From positions 1 through 48,611 of the IMG/VR virus record IMGVR_UViG_3300021961_000152: DNA of 48,611 bases. One strand, 5' to 3'. Below are positions 23,263-33,218 of this stretch, in pieces. The notes below the pieces were generated by a model, which saw only the letters and a list, made by a program, of their open reading frames with translations, was not told the origin of the DNA and made no database searches. The translations under genes and the position numbers were made by a program. Every line of letters starts with the position of its first letter. The stretch's first letter is position 1. The stretch comes from a virus.

Positions 23263-24645
23263 ATGGCAACATCTTCTGCACCTCCGGTGTATAACAACAA
23301 CAACGACGCGGTATTCCGCCGCCTCGACCCAACGAAATACACTTCGTTGGCAGATTTCATTGACGAAATCAACAAACCAGACAACCGTGACCAATTGGTC
23401 AAGACTTACGGCTACCAGCAAATCTCTGGCGGTCTAACGGGGTTCCTAAACCTTACAGGCGCCGTACGCGCAAGCGGTACCGCCGATGAAGTACAGTACT
23501 GGGAAGAAACTCGTTTGCACGCTTACGCTACAGTATCATTGGCAGCAACAGCAGCAACTACTGCTACTAGTTTGACATTGACTAAAGCAACAGGCGACGC
23601 TTCTGTATTGCGTTTGAACGACGTAGTATTATGGGACGGTAACGTTCGCGGTATGGTAACAGCAATCTCTCCAACAGGTGAAGTTGCACACAACGCTACT
23701 GCTTCTTACACTGTTGAAATCTTGAACGGTAACATCGGTGCTACTGCAGCAACTGGTGCATACAACTTGCCTGTAATCGGTAACTTGTTCGCTCAAGGTT
23801 CTGACCAAAACAGCGGTTACTTGGAATCAAACGTAATCAAGCGTACCAATGCTTACAGCATCATCAAAGAGGTATTCAAGGTTACAGGTTCTCAAGCAAC
23901 TAACATTGGTTGGGTTAACGTAGGTAACGGTGACTACCGTTGGTACGTGAAAGGCGAGATGGATACTCGTGCTCGTTTCTTAGACAAGCGTGAGATGATG
24001 TTATTGTTGGGACAGACTATCGGTAACGGTATCACAACCACTAACATCGGTGGCCTACCAACAGCAGGTGAAGGTTACTTCGCTGCTATTGAAGATCGTG
24101 GTATCGTTCAGAATGGTGAAATCAATGACTTCGTTGAAATGGATATCTTGATTGAAGAACTCGACAAGCAAGGTGCTGCTCCAGAATACGCAATGTACGT
24201 GAACACTTCTCAAGCATTAGCAATTGACGACATGGTTGCGTCATTGAACGGTGCTGCAGGTTTCGGCGACGTAACTTCTGGTATCAGCGCATTCGGTGGT
24301 CGTGGTTCTGAACTCGGTTTCGATTCATTCAAGCGTGGTGGTTACACATTCCACAAGCACTCTTGGAAATTGTTGAACGACCCAACATTGTTAAGTGGTT
24401 CTGACTACTTGGGTGCGATGATTCCGTTGACTACTGTAGTAGATCCTAAGACTGGCAACCGTGCCGCTGCTTTGGAGTTGAACTACAAAGACACTAACGG
24501 ATACTCTCGTGAAATGGAGCACTGGATGACAGGTTCTATCTTGGGTGTGAACAACACTAACACGGATAGCCTACAATTCAACTACCGTTCTGAGTGTGCA
24601 TTGGTTACTCGTGCTGCTAACCAGCACATCCTAATCAAGCAATAA
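23263..24645 (+). CDS. Major capsid protein
   Basis: A 460-residue protein, the size of HK97-fold capsid subunits, right after the scaffold. Features: acidic N-terminal arm (DPTKYTSLADFIDEINKPD), a Thr/Ala-rich beta insert (SLAATAATTATSLTLTKATG), a spine-like helix around KREMMLLLGQTIGNG, and a long A-domain (YAMYVNTSQALAIDDMVASL). Codon choice is visibly more uniform than in neighbours (GGT, GTA, AAC, TTG favoured), as expected for the most highly translated gene. A strong terminator follows at 24660. Confidence 0.87.
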   Translation: MATSSAPPVYNNNNDAVFRRLDPTKYTSLADFIDEINKPDNRDQLVKTYGYQQISGGLTGFLNLTGAVRASGTADEVQYWEETRLHAYATVSLAATAATTATSLTLTKATGDASVLRLNDVVLWDGNVRGMVTAISPTGEVAHNATASYTVEILNGNIGATAATGAYNLPVIGNLFAQGSDQNSGYLESNVIKRTNAYSIIKEVFKVTGSQATNIGWVNVGNGDYRWYVKGEMDTRARFLDKREMMLLLGQTIGNGITTTNIGGLPTAGEGYFAAIEDRGIVQNGEINDFVEMDILIEELDKQGAAPEYAMYVNTSQALAIDDMVASLNGAAGFGDVTSGISAFGGRGSELGFDSFKRGGYTFHKHSWKLLNDPTLLSGSDYLGAMIPLTTVVDPKTGNRAAALELNYKDTNGYSREMEHWMTGSILGVNNTNTDSLQFNYRSECALVTRAANQHILIKQ

Positions 24646-24659
24646 CAGACATATCCTAC

Positions 24660-24688
24660 GGAGGGGGGCGTTGCCCCTCTCCTTTTTT
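24660..24688 (+). terminator. Strong rho-independent terminator after the capsid gene
   Basis: GGAGGGGGGC (24660-24669), loop GTT, GCCCCTCTCC (24673-24682; one G-U pair), then TTTTTT. It would limit readthrough so that the capsid transcript exceeds downstream genes. Confidence 0.9.
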
Positions 24689-24708
24689 AATTATTTAATT
24701 TTATTCAA

Positions 24709-25506
24709 ATGGCAACAGAAGCAAAGGCTGCACCAGCAGCAAAAAAAACTGCACCTAAAAAAGGGTACAGTGTGATTCAGAAAAAGAGCGAGGCCCCTGC
24801 CCAGAAGGTATATGAGGTTCCTTTTGGAGGCGGCATTGTATTCAAACTAAAATCAGAAACGACAGTATACGACGCAGGAACCAACAAGGTTCGTGCTATT
24901 CGTTATTGTCCAGGCGAACCAAGCATTTTCAAAGATGAGCAAAGCACCAACGCACGTAGGTCGCATGTAATATTTAGAAACGGATTGCTTGCAGTTCCAC
25001 AGAACAAACCAAATCTTGCTCATTTCTTAGACATTCACCCAGACAACACAGCAAACGGAGGGAACAAGTTTAAGTTGGTTGACAAAAGCGTAGACTCAGA
25101 GCAAGAGGTAGAAAACGAATTCTTGACACACGATGCTGTTGCATTAGTGCGTACTAAGGACTCTGATGAAATCCTCGCTGTAGCCGTAGCACTTGGCATC
25201 AACATCGAACAGAAGATGATTGAGATTCGTCGTGAGTTACTTCGCGAGGCAAAAGCAAATCCAAAGTCATTCATTGAAATGTTTGATGACCCACGAGTGA
25301 AGACTCGTTCTGCAATTATCCAGGCGATTGATTTCCAAATCTTGGCGGCTAAGCCAGATGGAGTGTACTGGTTTGACAGCGGTCGTTTAATCATTTCAGT
25401 ACCTGCAGGCCAGGACCCTACCGACATTATGGTACGATTCTGCCTCACTGAAAAGGGTGCTATCGTCTACGAAGAAATCGTTTCAAGATTAGAAAAACTT
25501 TCGTAA
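24709..25506 (+). CDS. Hypothetical virion protein following the capsid gene (265 aa)
   Basis: A 265-residue protein with a Lys/Ala-rich flexible N-terminus (KAAPAAKKTAPKKGYS) and a folded body: YEVPFGGGIVFKLKSETTVYD, then FRNGLLAVPQNKPNLAHFLDIHPDN, then a helical part rich in Glu/Arg. I have seen such FRNG...L..HPDN proteins in Bacteroidota phages next to capsid genes, without known function. Head decoration or connector is the natural guess. No promoter box is visible between the terminator and its ATG, so it may rely on readthrough. Confidence 0.6.
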   Translation: MATEAKAAPAAKKTAPKKGYSVIQKKSEAPAQKVYEVPFGGGIVFKLKSETTVYDAGTNKVRAIRYCPGEPSIFKDEQSTNARRSHVIFRNGLLAVPQNKPNLAHFLDIHPDNTANGGNKFKLVDKSVDSEQEVENEFLTHDAVALVRTKDSDEILAVAVALGINIEQKMIEIRRELLREAKANPKSFIEMFDDPRVKTRSAIIQAIDFQILAAKPDGVYWFDSGRLIISVPAGQDPTDIMVRFCLTEKGAIVYEEIVSRLEKLS

Positions 25507-25556
25507 GTTTGTTATATCTCGTTTCATAGGCATAGTAATGAGAGTCGGTTAAACAG

Positions 25557-25589
25557 AGAGGGTGGTCCCGTAAGACCTCCCTCTTTTTT
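25557..25589 (+). terminator. Rho-independent terminator
   Basis: GAGGG-T-GGTC (25558-25567), loop CCGTAA, GACC-T-CCCTC (25574-25583) with a central T-T mismatch, then TTTTTT. Ends transcription after the 265-residue virion protein. Confidence 0.8.
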
Positions 25590-25594
25590 ATTCG

Positions 25595-25602
25595 TATATT
25601 TG
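25595..25602 (+). promoter_or_regulatory. -7 box TATATTTG for the tail genes
   Basis: Perfect TAnnTTTG directly after the terminator, 18 bases before ATG 25621. Begins the connector and tail operon. Confidence 0.75.
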
Positions 25603-25620
25603 CTGTAAAGCCCAGACAAG

Positions 25621-26373
25621 ATGGCAAGTGTATATAGAGTTTACAATGCAGTAAAAGACATAGCGAATAAAGACCAGCGCGGATTTGTTACTCCGTCTAT
25701 CTTTAACGAGTTTGCGGGAATGGCGCAAATGAATATTTTTAACCGCCTGTTCGATGAAATGATCACGGGCAATAGGTTTCGTCGTTCCCAACTAGACGGC
25801 CCTCGACAGTTTGCTAAAGCAAAACAAATAGAGGAAGACCTATCTGCTTTCGCAAAGAAGGCTACGCTTGCGCTAACCTCTGGTGTCACAGACAAGCCAA
25901 GCGACTTCGCTAGAGTCATCTCTATGTCTACGATAGGCAAGAAGATTCTAGGCGTTCAGAAGCAGGCATTGGTACAGTTGGTATACAACGAAGACCACAT
26001 CGACAGAATAATCAACAGCGATTTATCGGCACCATCGGACGATGCTCCGGTTGCATTAGTAGGAAATCAAATCGAGGTATTCCCAAATGTAAACACAAGC
26101 ATCACCTCTATCGTGTTGCGATACTACAAACTACCACAAGGTATATTGCCAGACACAGGAGCAAAAACAACAGCGTCTCCAAGATTCGGGTATACCTCTA
26201 CTGTCGCTGGTGTGGAAACGTACTCGTCAGCAAACAGTGTTGACTTTGAATTACCAGAACAATACTTCACGGAACTTGTACACGAGGTAGCCAAACTCAT
26301 TGGTGTGAACCTGCGCGATACGGATGTGTACAATTACGCAAGCAACGAAGTAACTAAAGATGAAACTACATAA
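25621..26373 (+). CDS. Head-tail connector/ring protein 1
   Basis: A 250-residue protein whose style matches the small ring proteins that follow the capsid gene in crAss-like and related podoviruses: an N-terminal helical part (VYRVYNAVKDIANKDQRGFVTPSIFNEFAGMAQ), a beta core (NQIEVFPNVNTSITSIVLRYYKLP), and ELPEQYFTELVHEVAKLIGVNLRD near the C-terminus. Expected to sit below the portal. One-base stop/start overlap with the next connector gene. Confidence 0.65.
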   Translation: MASVYRVYNAVKDIANKDQRGFVTPSIFNEFAGMAQMNIFNRLFDEMITGNRFRRSQLDGPRQFAKAKQIEEDLSAFAKKATLALTSGVTDKPSDFARVISMSTIGKKILGVQKQALVQLVYNEDHIDRIINSDLSAPSDDAPVALVGNQIEVFPNVNTSITSIVLRYYKLPQGILPDTGAKTTASPRFGYTSTVAGVETYSSANSVDFELPEQYFTELVHEVAKLIGVNLRDTDVYNYASNEVTKDETT

Positions 26374-27116
26374 TGAGCCAGTCGTACATCACAGTAGATA
26401 AAGTAATCAACGATTATATAATGAGCATTGACGTAGACGACTACGGTTCAAATGCTTCTGACTATATGTTACGCCAGTATGCACTGCGCGGAATCCGTGA
26501 GATTGGATTCGACATGGCTCACAACATTAAGACTACGCTGTTGACTGTTGACCAAACACTAGGTACCGTGGATCTTCCTTCGGACTTTGTGGACATGGTT
26601 AAACTAGGTCAACTGGGTAACGATGGATTGGTCTATGTATTTGCTGAGAACAAGAACATGAACCTTCTTCCAGATCAACCGGCAGATGCTATTCCAGATT
26701 ACCTACTGGGATTTGACTCGTATGTGTTTAGAAACTTTGTGTATGAATCTACCATGGGTCGTCTATACGGAATGGGCGGCGGACAAGGTGCGGGTGAATA
26801 CCGAATCAACTGGCAAGAAAACCGCATAGAGATTTCACTACTATCAGACACCACACAGGTTGTCTTAGAGTACATCTCTGACGGTGCCAAGTGTGATAAC
26901 CCTTGTGTACCAGTATACGCAGAGGAAGCATTGAGAGCGTACATATACTACAAAGTAATACAGCGCAAGTCCAGCGTACCTATGGGTGAGAAACAACGTG
27001 CCCGCGCAGAATACTACAACGAGCGTCGGTTGGCTAACGCAAGACTCAAATCGTTCAACAAGTTTGACGCATTGAGTACCAGCCGCAGAAACTTCAAACT
27101 AAGTCCTAAAGCATAA
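26373..27116 (+). CDS. Head-tail adaptor (tail tubular A / P22 gp4-like)
   Basis: A 247-residue protein resembling gp4/gp11-type adaptors: YITVDKVINDYIMSIDVDDY at the start, a helical YALRGIREIGFDMAHNIK, the beta segment VDLPSDFVDMVKLGQLG, then PVYAEEALRAYIYYKVIQRK and a helical ARAEYYNERRLANARLK tail. These proteins ring the portal and dock the tail. The VDLPSDF...K pattern is characteristic. Followed after 3 bases by the 1668-residue tail protein. Confidence 0.75.
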   Translation: MSQSYITVDKVINDYIMSIDVDDYGSNASDYMLRQYALRGIREIGFDMAHNIKTTLLTVDQTLGTVDLPSDFVDMVKLGQLGNDGLVYVFAENKNMNLLPDQPADAIPDYLLGFDSYVFRNFVYESTMGRLYGMGGGQGAGEYRINWQENRIEISLLSDTTQVVLEYISDGAKCDNPCVPVYAEEALRAYIYYKVIQRKSSVPMGEKQRARAEYYNERRLANARLKSFNKFDALSTSRRNFKLSPKA

Positions 27117-27119
27117 TAG

Positions 27120-30100
27120 ATGCCTTCGATAGATAAATTACTTCCACGCTCACTAAACCAGGATGACGACGAGCGCTTGGTATCACGTACCGAGATGACC
27201 GACGCACAGAATATCCGTGTGTCTATTGACGCAGAGCAAGATGCTCTTGTCCTTAAGAACGCATGGGGTAATATCGAACGCTCTGCAACTATCGAGAACG
27301 GTTCAATGCCTGCCGGTACGAATGTATGTATTGGCGCTGTAGGAGACGATACCTCGGCACAGGTTTATTACTTTGTGTGGAACAGTGCTACAGACCACAC
27401 TATATTTAGATACGACCAGAACGCTAAGAAGACATACATCGTTTACCAAGATGAAGTACTAAACTTTTCTAAAGAAGGGTTCGTGTATGCGTCTATAGTT
27501 CGTTTGTCTAATGGAAATATTTTGTTGTACTTCAATGATGGAGTGAACGAACCCAAGAAAGTAAACGCAACTACAGCAGAGCAAAGTATCTCTGGAGCAG
27601 GAGGATATCCGAGTACATTTACTGGAGGTACCATACAACAGCGCACGAATTACATTACGGTAGCCAAGCAGCCGCCGCTAATTCCGCCAACGATTACTTT
27701 CTCTAGAAACTCGTCATACCCGCAGAACGACATCTTTGAAAAGAACTTTCAGTTTGCGTACCAATACGAATACTACGATGGCGAGCAAAGCGCGTTAAGC
27801 CCTTACTCTGAATTAGCCATATCAAAAGGACAACTGAAAGACGGATTCCTTACCAACGCACAGCGTAATTATTACAATCAAATAAACGTTAAGGTAACTA
27901 ACTCCGAACTAGATGTAAAGAACATTAACGTGTATGGACGCATTGGGGATAAAGATGCTGCATTCTTTTTGATTGACAGTATCCCAAACGTACACGGGTC
28001 CGGCACACAAACCGTTCAGTTCCGTAACGATTCAAACTACATCGGGCTATCGGCAACAGTACAGGATAAGTTCTACGACAACGTACCTCAGAAAGCAGAC
28101 GCTCAAGCGGTGTCTCAAGGAAGACTATTCTATGGAGGGTACACAGAAGGGTACGACAACCTTCCTTCAATGAATGTTAGCGCTGTTCCTAACTACTACA
28201 ATAAGCCGGATACCTACCAGGTGGTAATTACTAAGTACGATCTTTTTCCTAATCAAATAAAGATAGACTACAGCAACTTACCTGCTGGTGGAACTACTAG
28301 CGCATCTAAAGTGCTGTTGTCTTTTACCTGGAATGACGGGCCAGTAATCATCAAGAACAATCAAGGGAATCTTGATGACTACAACTTCACAGGCAATAGC
28401 CCAAACATTAGAGTGTACGCTGAAGAATTTGGAGGTACCGCTAAGACTACTACTTTCCCAGAAGAACTAAAGGCATTAGCGGGCATTCGTTACAAAACAA
28501 ATAATGCTACCAACGAGGCTGCTATCAACTTACCAAACGGTACATTGAACAGTCCACCTACTATTGACTTTATAGCCCAGAAGGGAACCTCTGATAGTAC
28601 AGAAAAGTCTATTGCTATTCGCAAGATTGTTGGTGGTATCAAAGTTATCAGCAGCGGATTACAGGTAAGAAAGATTGTAGAGATACCAGCAGGACAATCC
28701 ATTACTCAAATAAAAGACAAGGTAAGACAAGCCATTGAAGGTCTGTATCCTATACAGTTTACCCCACAAAACGGAGAGGCTGGTTTTAGTAATTTATGGA
28801 CAGGTGGCAGTACTGTGGCCACCGAAAGCGCTGCATTTAAAGGACAGGGTACTGCTTACATCAAGAGGGTACAAGTTGGTAGTGATTTCGATTACTACAG
28901 AATCTCCATGAACGTAGTCACCTTTAAGGTTGACAAATTAGTATTCGGAACTAGAGAAACACAAATACTAAACGCAGACGAAACAACAGCGCAGTTTGAT
29001 ATCTTAGAAAATAACATCGAGGGTTACACCAACAACATAGAGTTTGTTGGCCGTGTGCAAAACCTTGCTGGAGATTGGGTGCAGATAAACGACAAGCAAA
29101 CACTTCGCTCTCCAATCATAGAAAGGGTGAATGCGTATGTAACCGCTGGCGGTTCATTCATGATTGCAAACGACGACATGGATGGCGATCGCTGTTTCAA
29201 GTCCGGGTCTAGCCATGAGTTTGGTTTGTTGTATTTCGACGACAAAGGAAGACCGTCTGGGGTGCAGCCAATAGAGCAAGACGTATGGATTGAACATACC
29301 AATAATCGTTCTAATGAAAATGATTTAGACGGACGAGCAGATGTTGTTGTGCGTATTCAACACCAGGCACCAGCATGGGCTGAAAGATACAGCGTGGTTT
29401 ACGCAGGGCAAGGCTCTATTATAAACAAGGTACAGTACGGTATTGGTGGCGCGTATGTAGCGCTTAACGATGACGCTGTAGGTTCTTTCGGTGCGTCTAA
29501 AAATATTTACCTATCCATAGGCACACTGCAGAGTAGAGCAAACTCATACGACAACCAATTAGGTGCGATGATTAACTATGGCTTTGCGGAAGGCGATAGG
29601 ATCAGAATCGTTCGTTACGGTGACGACCAGAAAGAAACAGAGACCTGGAAAGTAGCCAAGGTGGTTACACTTATAGCGGACCCAGTTACCAATCCGTTGT
29701 TGGATAGAAGTTCTAAGGCATCTATTCAAAATACTACTGGGGACTTCTTGGTTATAGAAGACAATAACACTCCTTACTTTAACACCAACAGCATCCTTAA
29801 GGGTATCTCTAGGTGGAACGATCAGTGTATCATTGAAATCTACAGAGAGTCAGACGCGTTTGAAGAAACATTCTACTACGAAATAGGCGAGAACCTTTCT
29901 ATTGACTCCAACGGAGTACATCAAACCCAACGACCAGGGACATCTATAACAATTAAGGTGGAGTCGCAGTCTGGCAACAGCGTGGTTGCCGAAGTAGACA
30001 AGCGAGTGTACAAGGGGGACGTTATAGAAACTGTAGGTGGAGATACCATCACGGTAGGAAACGTCATCGACAATGACGATACTACATATCCGTTTAAATT

Positions 30101-32126
30101 CTACGGAGATACACCAGATACATGGACGCCTACCAGCACATACAATCTAACGGTAACAAACCCAGACTCCATGGTACGCATAGAGCAAGGGGATTCTTAC
30201 TTTAGATTACGCACGATGTTCTACGCTAGTGCTCCACAAAAAGGGGACGTTTGGAGAAACATCTCTGCGGCATACTCTCAGAACGCAATAGTAGATTGGG
30301 TAGAAGACCCTCGTGTAAGCGACTTCTTTGAGTCAAACTACACCTCAAGAGGTAAGTCGTTTGCCTATCTACCAGACAATACGCGCATCAAAAGATATGG
30401 GTCTATCACATACTCTGATCCATTTGCCTTTGAGAGCACGAATCTGGGACTTTCTTCATTCAACCTAACCACACAGAACTATAAAGATTTATCGTACGAC
30501 TACGGCTCTATAAAGTCGTTGGTTCCTTACGATGAATTCCTATACTTGGTACACGAACGCAGAGGGGGTATTGTACCGGTGCAGAGAAACATCTTAACAG
30601 CGAATGATGGCGAGTCATTGACTGCAACCAATATGGTGTTAGGCCCAGTCAAGTACTATACTGGAGAATACGGTTGTAACAACAACCCAGAGTCCGTTGC
30701 TTGGTACAGAGGGTATGTGTTCTTTGTAGATGCTAAAGCGGGCAAGGTTCTTAGAATGAATTACCAAAGCGGTATGGACGTCATTAGTGAGCAGTTGGTA
30801 GACACCTTCTTTAAAGATAAGATGTTTGCCTCAGTAACTACTGCCAAGAACAGACTGTACCGTGCTGGTGTCGATAGAGAAAACTACGAATACATCATCA
30901 GTTGTCCTGCGCTGTATACCAGTGAACTTACTATAAACGATTCGTGTAGTGGGAACACCGCAATAGGTTTTGCTCGTACAAACTCCGGGGGAACCATCTT
31001 GAATGTAACAGCGGTGTACGACAACTCTCTGACGTTTAACTTCAACACCGACCCAAGAGATTGGACGTGTGCGGAAGACAACTGGGAAGATGCAGGGAAT
31101 GGTGTATTGCTTATCGACCAACTCACTAATAATGCTATCGTTGGTCTCGCAGAAGATTTGTCGCCAACAGTTACTGGAGTATTGAATACTGCAATACCTA
31201 TAGTGATGACAACGTCTGCTTACAACGCGTTCCATACAGCGACATACAATCAATTGACCGAGGAGATAACTCCAGATCCAGCAGGTCAATCGACATTCAC
31301 TATATCCAACACAGCAGAAACGCTACCAGAGTTTACTATCGCTTACGACATCAAGTCTTCTTACTGGAGTACGCGATACTCCTACATCGCTGAGTCTTTT
31401 GCTGGATTATCGGATCGTTTGTACACGTTCTCTGGAGGTGGTATATACGAACACAGTCCAGATGCTACACGCAATACGTTCTACGGAACAGCGGGAGACA
31501 GTATAGTAGAATGTATTTCTAACTTCAATCCTTCTATGATTAAGGCATACGAAGCAGTAAGTCTTGAGGGAAACAATAAGGACTGGACAGTAACACTAAC
31601 CAACAGTGACCAAACAAGCGCGATTGCATCCTCTATATGGCAAGAGAAAGAAGGTTTTTATTATGCCCCAATTCACCAGGACTCAACAAACAACATTGAC
31701 TATACTGCAACTGCCAATGTTACTTCCGTTAGCGGAACGTCTGAAGTCATTGGAATCGGAACAGTAGCGGCAGTGCCAACTAACGAGAAGATTCTATTTA
31801 AGAATGCAATCAATAGCATTGGATTCCCTATAGGAAACACAACAGCGTTATTTAAAGTAAGCGGTTCAGCATTGGTGCCGTTAAATGTATACGTTGTAGG
31901 GCTGACAGGAGAGAAGGAATTGGAATGTAATTCTTCGTCTTTCTCTACAGGTTTAGTAATAGGCGACGAGATAGTAATGATATCTAATTCTTCTATCGAG
32001 GGGGATGCGGTAAGAGATTACTACTTGAAGGGAAGATTCGTAAACTCTACGACTTCAGCACATGAATTGTATGCAATCAATTTTATATATAGTAAGTCTA
32101 ATCTGCACAACCAGCAGGGACAATAG
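27120..32126 (+). CDS. Very large tail tube/muzzle-type protein (1668 aa)
   Basis: A 1668-residue mainly beta protein, the second largest here. It opens SIDKLLPRSLNQDDDERLV, followed by a beta-propeller-like stretch (DEVLNFSKEGFVYASIVRLSNGN) of the type seen in podovirus tail tubular B/stabilisation proteins and crAss-like muzzle proteins. A mid-region YLVHERRGGIVPV followed by VYFFVDAKAGKVLRMNYQSG-like text (VFFVDAKAGKVLRMN) is typical of such tail nozzles. Position after two connectors supports assignment as the main tail or nozzle. No enzymatic motif seen. Confidence 0.68.
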   Translation: MPSIDKLLPRSLNQDDDERLVSRTEMTDAQNIRVSIDAEQDALVLKNAWGNIERSATIENGSMPAGTNVCIGAVGDDTSAQVYYFVWNSATDHTIFRYDQNAKKTYIVYQDEVLNFSKEGFVYASIVRLSNGNILLYFNDGVNEPKKVNATTAEQSISGAGGYPSTFTGGTIQQRTNYITVAKQPPLIPPTITFSRNSSYPQNDIFEKNFQFAYQYEYYDGEQSALSPYSELAISKGQLKDGFLTNAQRNYYNQINVKVTNSELDVKNINVYGRIGDKDAAFFLIDSIPNVHGSGTQTVQFRNDSNYIGLSATVQDKFYDNVPQKADAQAVSQGRLFYGGYTEGYDNLPSMNVSAVPNYYNKPDTYQVVITKYDLFPNQIKIDYSNLPAGGTTSASKVLLSFTWNDGPVIIKNNQGNLDDYNFTGNSPNIRVYAEEFGGTAKTTTFPEELKALAGIRYKTNNATNEAAINLPNGTLNSPPTIDFIAQKGTSDSTEKSIAIRKIVGGIKVISSGLQVRKIVEIPAGQSITQIKDKVRQAIEGLYPIQFTPQNGEAGFSNLWTGGSTVATESAAFKGQGTAYIKRVQVGSDFDYYRISMNVVTFKVDKLVFGTRETQILNADETTAQFDILENNIEGYTNNIEFVGRVQNLAGDWVQINDKQTLRSPIIERVNAYVTAGGSFMIANDDMDGDRCFKSGSSHEFGLLYFDDKGRPSGVQPIEQDVWIEHTNNRSNENDLDGRADVVVRIQHQAPAWAERYSVVYAGQGSIINKVQYGIGGAYVALNDDAVGSFGASKNIYLSIGTLQSRANSYDNQLGAMINYGFAEGDRIRIVRYGDDQKETETWKVAKVVTLIADPVTNPLLDRSSKASIQNTTGDFLVIEDNNTPYFNTNSILKGISRWNDQCIIEIYRESDAFEETFYYEIGENLSIDSNGVHQTQRPGTSITIKVESQSGNSVVAEVDKRVYKGDVIETVGGDTITVGNVIDNDDTTYPFKFYGDTPDTWTPTSTYNLTVTNPDSMVRIEQGDSYFRLRTMFYASAPQKGDVWRNISAAYSQNAIVDWVEDPRVSDFFESNYTSRGKSFAYLPDNTRIKRYGSITYSDPFAFESTNLGLSSFNLTTQNYKDLSYDYGSIKSLVPYDEFLYLVHERRGGIVPVQRNILTANDGESLTATNMVLGPVKYYTGEYGCNNNPESVAWYRGYVFFVDAKAGKVLRMNYQSGMDVISEQLVDTFFKDKMFASVTTAKNRLYRAGVDRENYEYIISCPALYTSELTINDSCSGNTAIGFARTNSGGTILNVTAVYDNSLTFNFNTDPRDWTCAEDNWEDAGNGVLLIDQLTNNAIVGLAEDLSPTVTGVLNTAIPIVMTTSAYNAFHTATYNQLTEEITPDPAGQSTFTISNTAETLPEFTIAYDIKSSYWSTRYSYIAESFAGLSDRLYTFSGGGIYEHSPDATRNTFYGTAGDSIVECISNFNPSMIKAYEAVSLEGNNKDWTVTLTNSDQTSAIASSIWQEKEGFYYAPIHQDSTNNIDYTATANVTSVSGTSEVIGIGTVAAVPTNEKILFKNAINSIGFPIGNTTALFKVSGSALVPLNVYVVGLTGEKELECNSSSFSTGLVIGDEIVMISNSSIEGDAVRDYYLKGRFVNSTTSAHELYAINFIYSKSNLHNQQGQ

Positions 32127-32135
32127 GAATATCAG

Positions 32136-32143
32136 TATTTTTG
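32136..32143 (+). promoter_or_regulatory. -7 box TATTTTTG, near-leaderless
   Basis: TAnnTTTG followed by TAAT and ATG 32148 (four bases), before the ejection protein genes. Confidence 0.7.
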
Positions 32144-32147
32144 TAAT

Positions 32148-33218
32148 ATGAAACAAGGGAAGAAATTTTTTGTAGGTGGTCTACTAAACGTAGCGGCAGG
32201 TTTAGGGCAAGCCGGCTACGGGGTATATCAAGAGCGTCAAGCCAAAAAGAAAATGGCTCAAGCAGACGAAGCCGCAATGGGTCCAATTCGTTCTCAAGCG
32301 GCAAGACAAAGAATTGCCCGACAAGAGAGTGATGCTCAATCTGCTATCGACGCGGCCCTACGCTCACAAGCAACAGTGGCATCACAAGTCGCACAATCTG
32401 GAGGTTCAAGAGCATTAGTATCAGCGACCCCTGGGCTTATTCGCGCTACAGATGTGGCAGCACAAGGCGCTGTAGATAGATACGGACGTATGGGTGCAGC
32501 ACAAGCGCAAGCAGACGAGAGCGCCATGTTGAGTGCACAACGTAGAGGTGCGGATGCAAACTTGCAGAGACTACAAAGAGCGGCAGATGCGGCTAGACAA
32601 ACCACACTAGGTGGTGTAAGCACAGCACTTAGAGGTGCGGCACAAATCGCAGGCGGCGTAGACTTTGCGGGTATTAAAGAAGATCGTGCTGCTAAAAAAG
32701 CAGAGAGAGCAGCCGAAGTAGCCGCAAAAGCAAGACAAGGGATAGTCTCGGGCGCACAAGAAGGAATACAAGACCTCCGCCAAAATCAGATTGCAGCAGA
32801 CAAGCAAGATATCCAAAGCGGTCTAATGGAGTCCATAGCAACTACCGGGTTAATTTCACCGCGTATTCGGGATAAATCACTTAACATAAAGGAAGAAGAA
32901 GTATTGAATCCAGGTTCTGTAGATAACCTGTTAGATGAAGTGTTGGTTACAGCGAAATCAAAAGCCCCTTTGGGTAGCGAAAGTTACAGCGAAGGCGGTG
33001 AGGTTGAAGAACCAGCAGAAAAAACTCCAGGAGAATTCGACCATGACGAAAACCCAATCGACATCGTTCAAGACGGAGACAAGATTGGAGAGATGACAGG
33101 TGGGGAATACATCTTCAACCCAGAACAAGCGGAGGAATTACGCAAACTTTCTGAGAAAGGAAATACCAAACTGCATAAATTCATTCGTACATTACTAAGC
33201 AAAGAACAATTTGAATAA
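32148..33218 (+). CDS. Internal (ejection) virion protein, gp14-like
   Basis: A 356-residue protein beginning KFFVGGLLNVAAGLGQAGYGVYQERQAKKK: a glycine-rich hydrophobic stretch and then a basic helix, as in T7 gp14-type core proteins that form a channel in the outer membrane. The middle is an Ala/Arg/Gln-rich coiled coil (RSQAARQRIARQESDAQSA). The C-terminus contains SYSEGGEVEEP, EFDHDENPIDIVQDGDKIGE and TGGEYIFNPEQAEELRKL, a module recurring in Bacteroidota phage virion proteins. First of three ejection-type genes; overlaps the next by one base. Confidence 0.7.
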   Translation: MKQGKKFFVGGLLNVAAGLGQAGYGVYQERQAKKKMAQADEAAMGPIRSQAARQRIARQESDAQSAIDAALRSQATVASQVAQSGGSRALVSATPGLIRATDVAAQGAVDRYGRMGAAQAQADESAMLSAQRRGADANLQRLQRAADAARQTTLGGVSTALRGAAQIAGGVDFAGIKEDRAAKKAERAAEVAAKARQGIVSGAQEGIQDLRQNQIAADKQDIQSGLMESIATTGLISPRIRDKSLNIKEEEVLNPGSVDNLLDEVLVTAKSKAPLGSESYSEGGEVEEPAEKTPGEFDHDENPIDIVQDGDKIGEMTGGEYIFNPEQAEELRKLSEKGNTKLHKFIRTLLSKEQFE

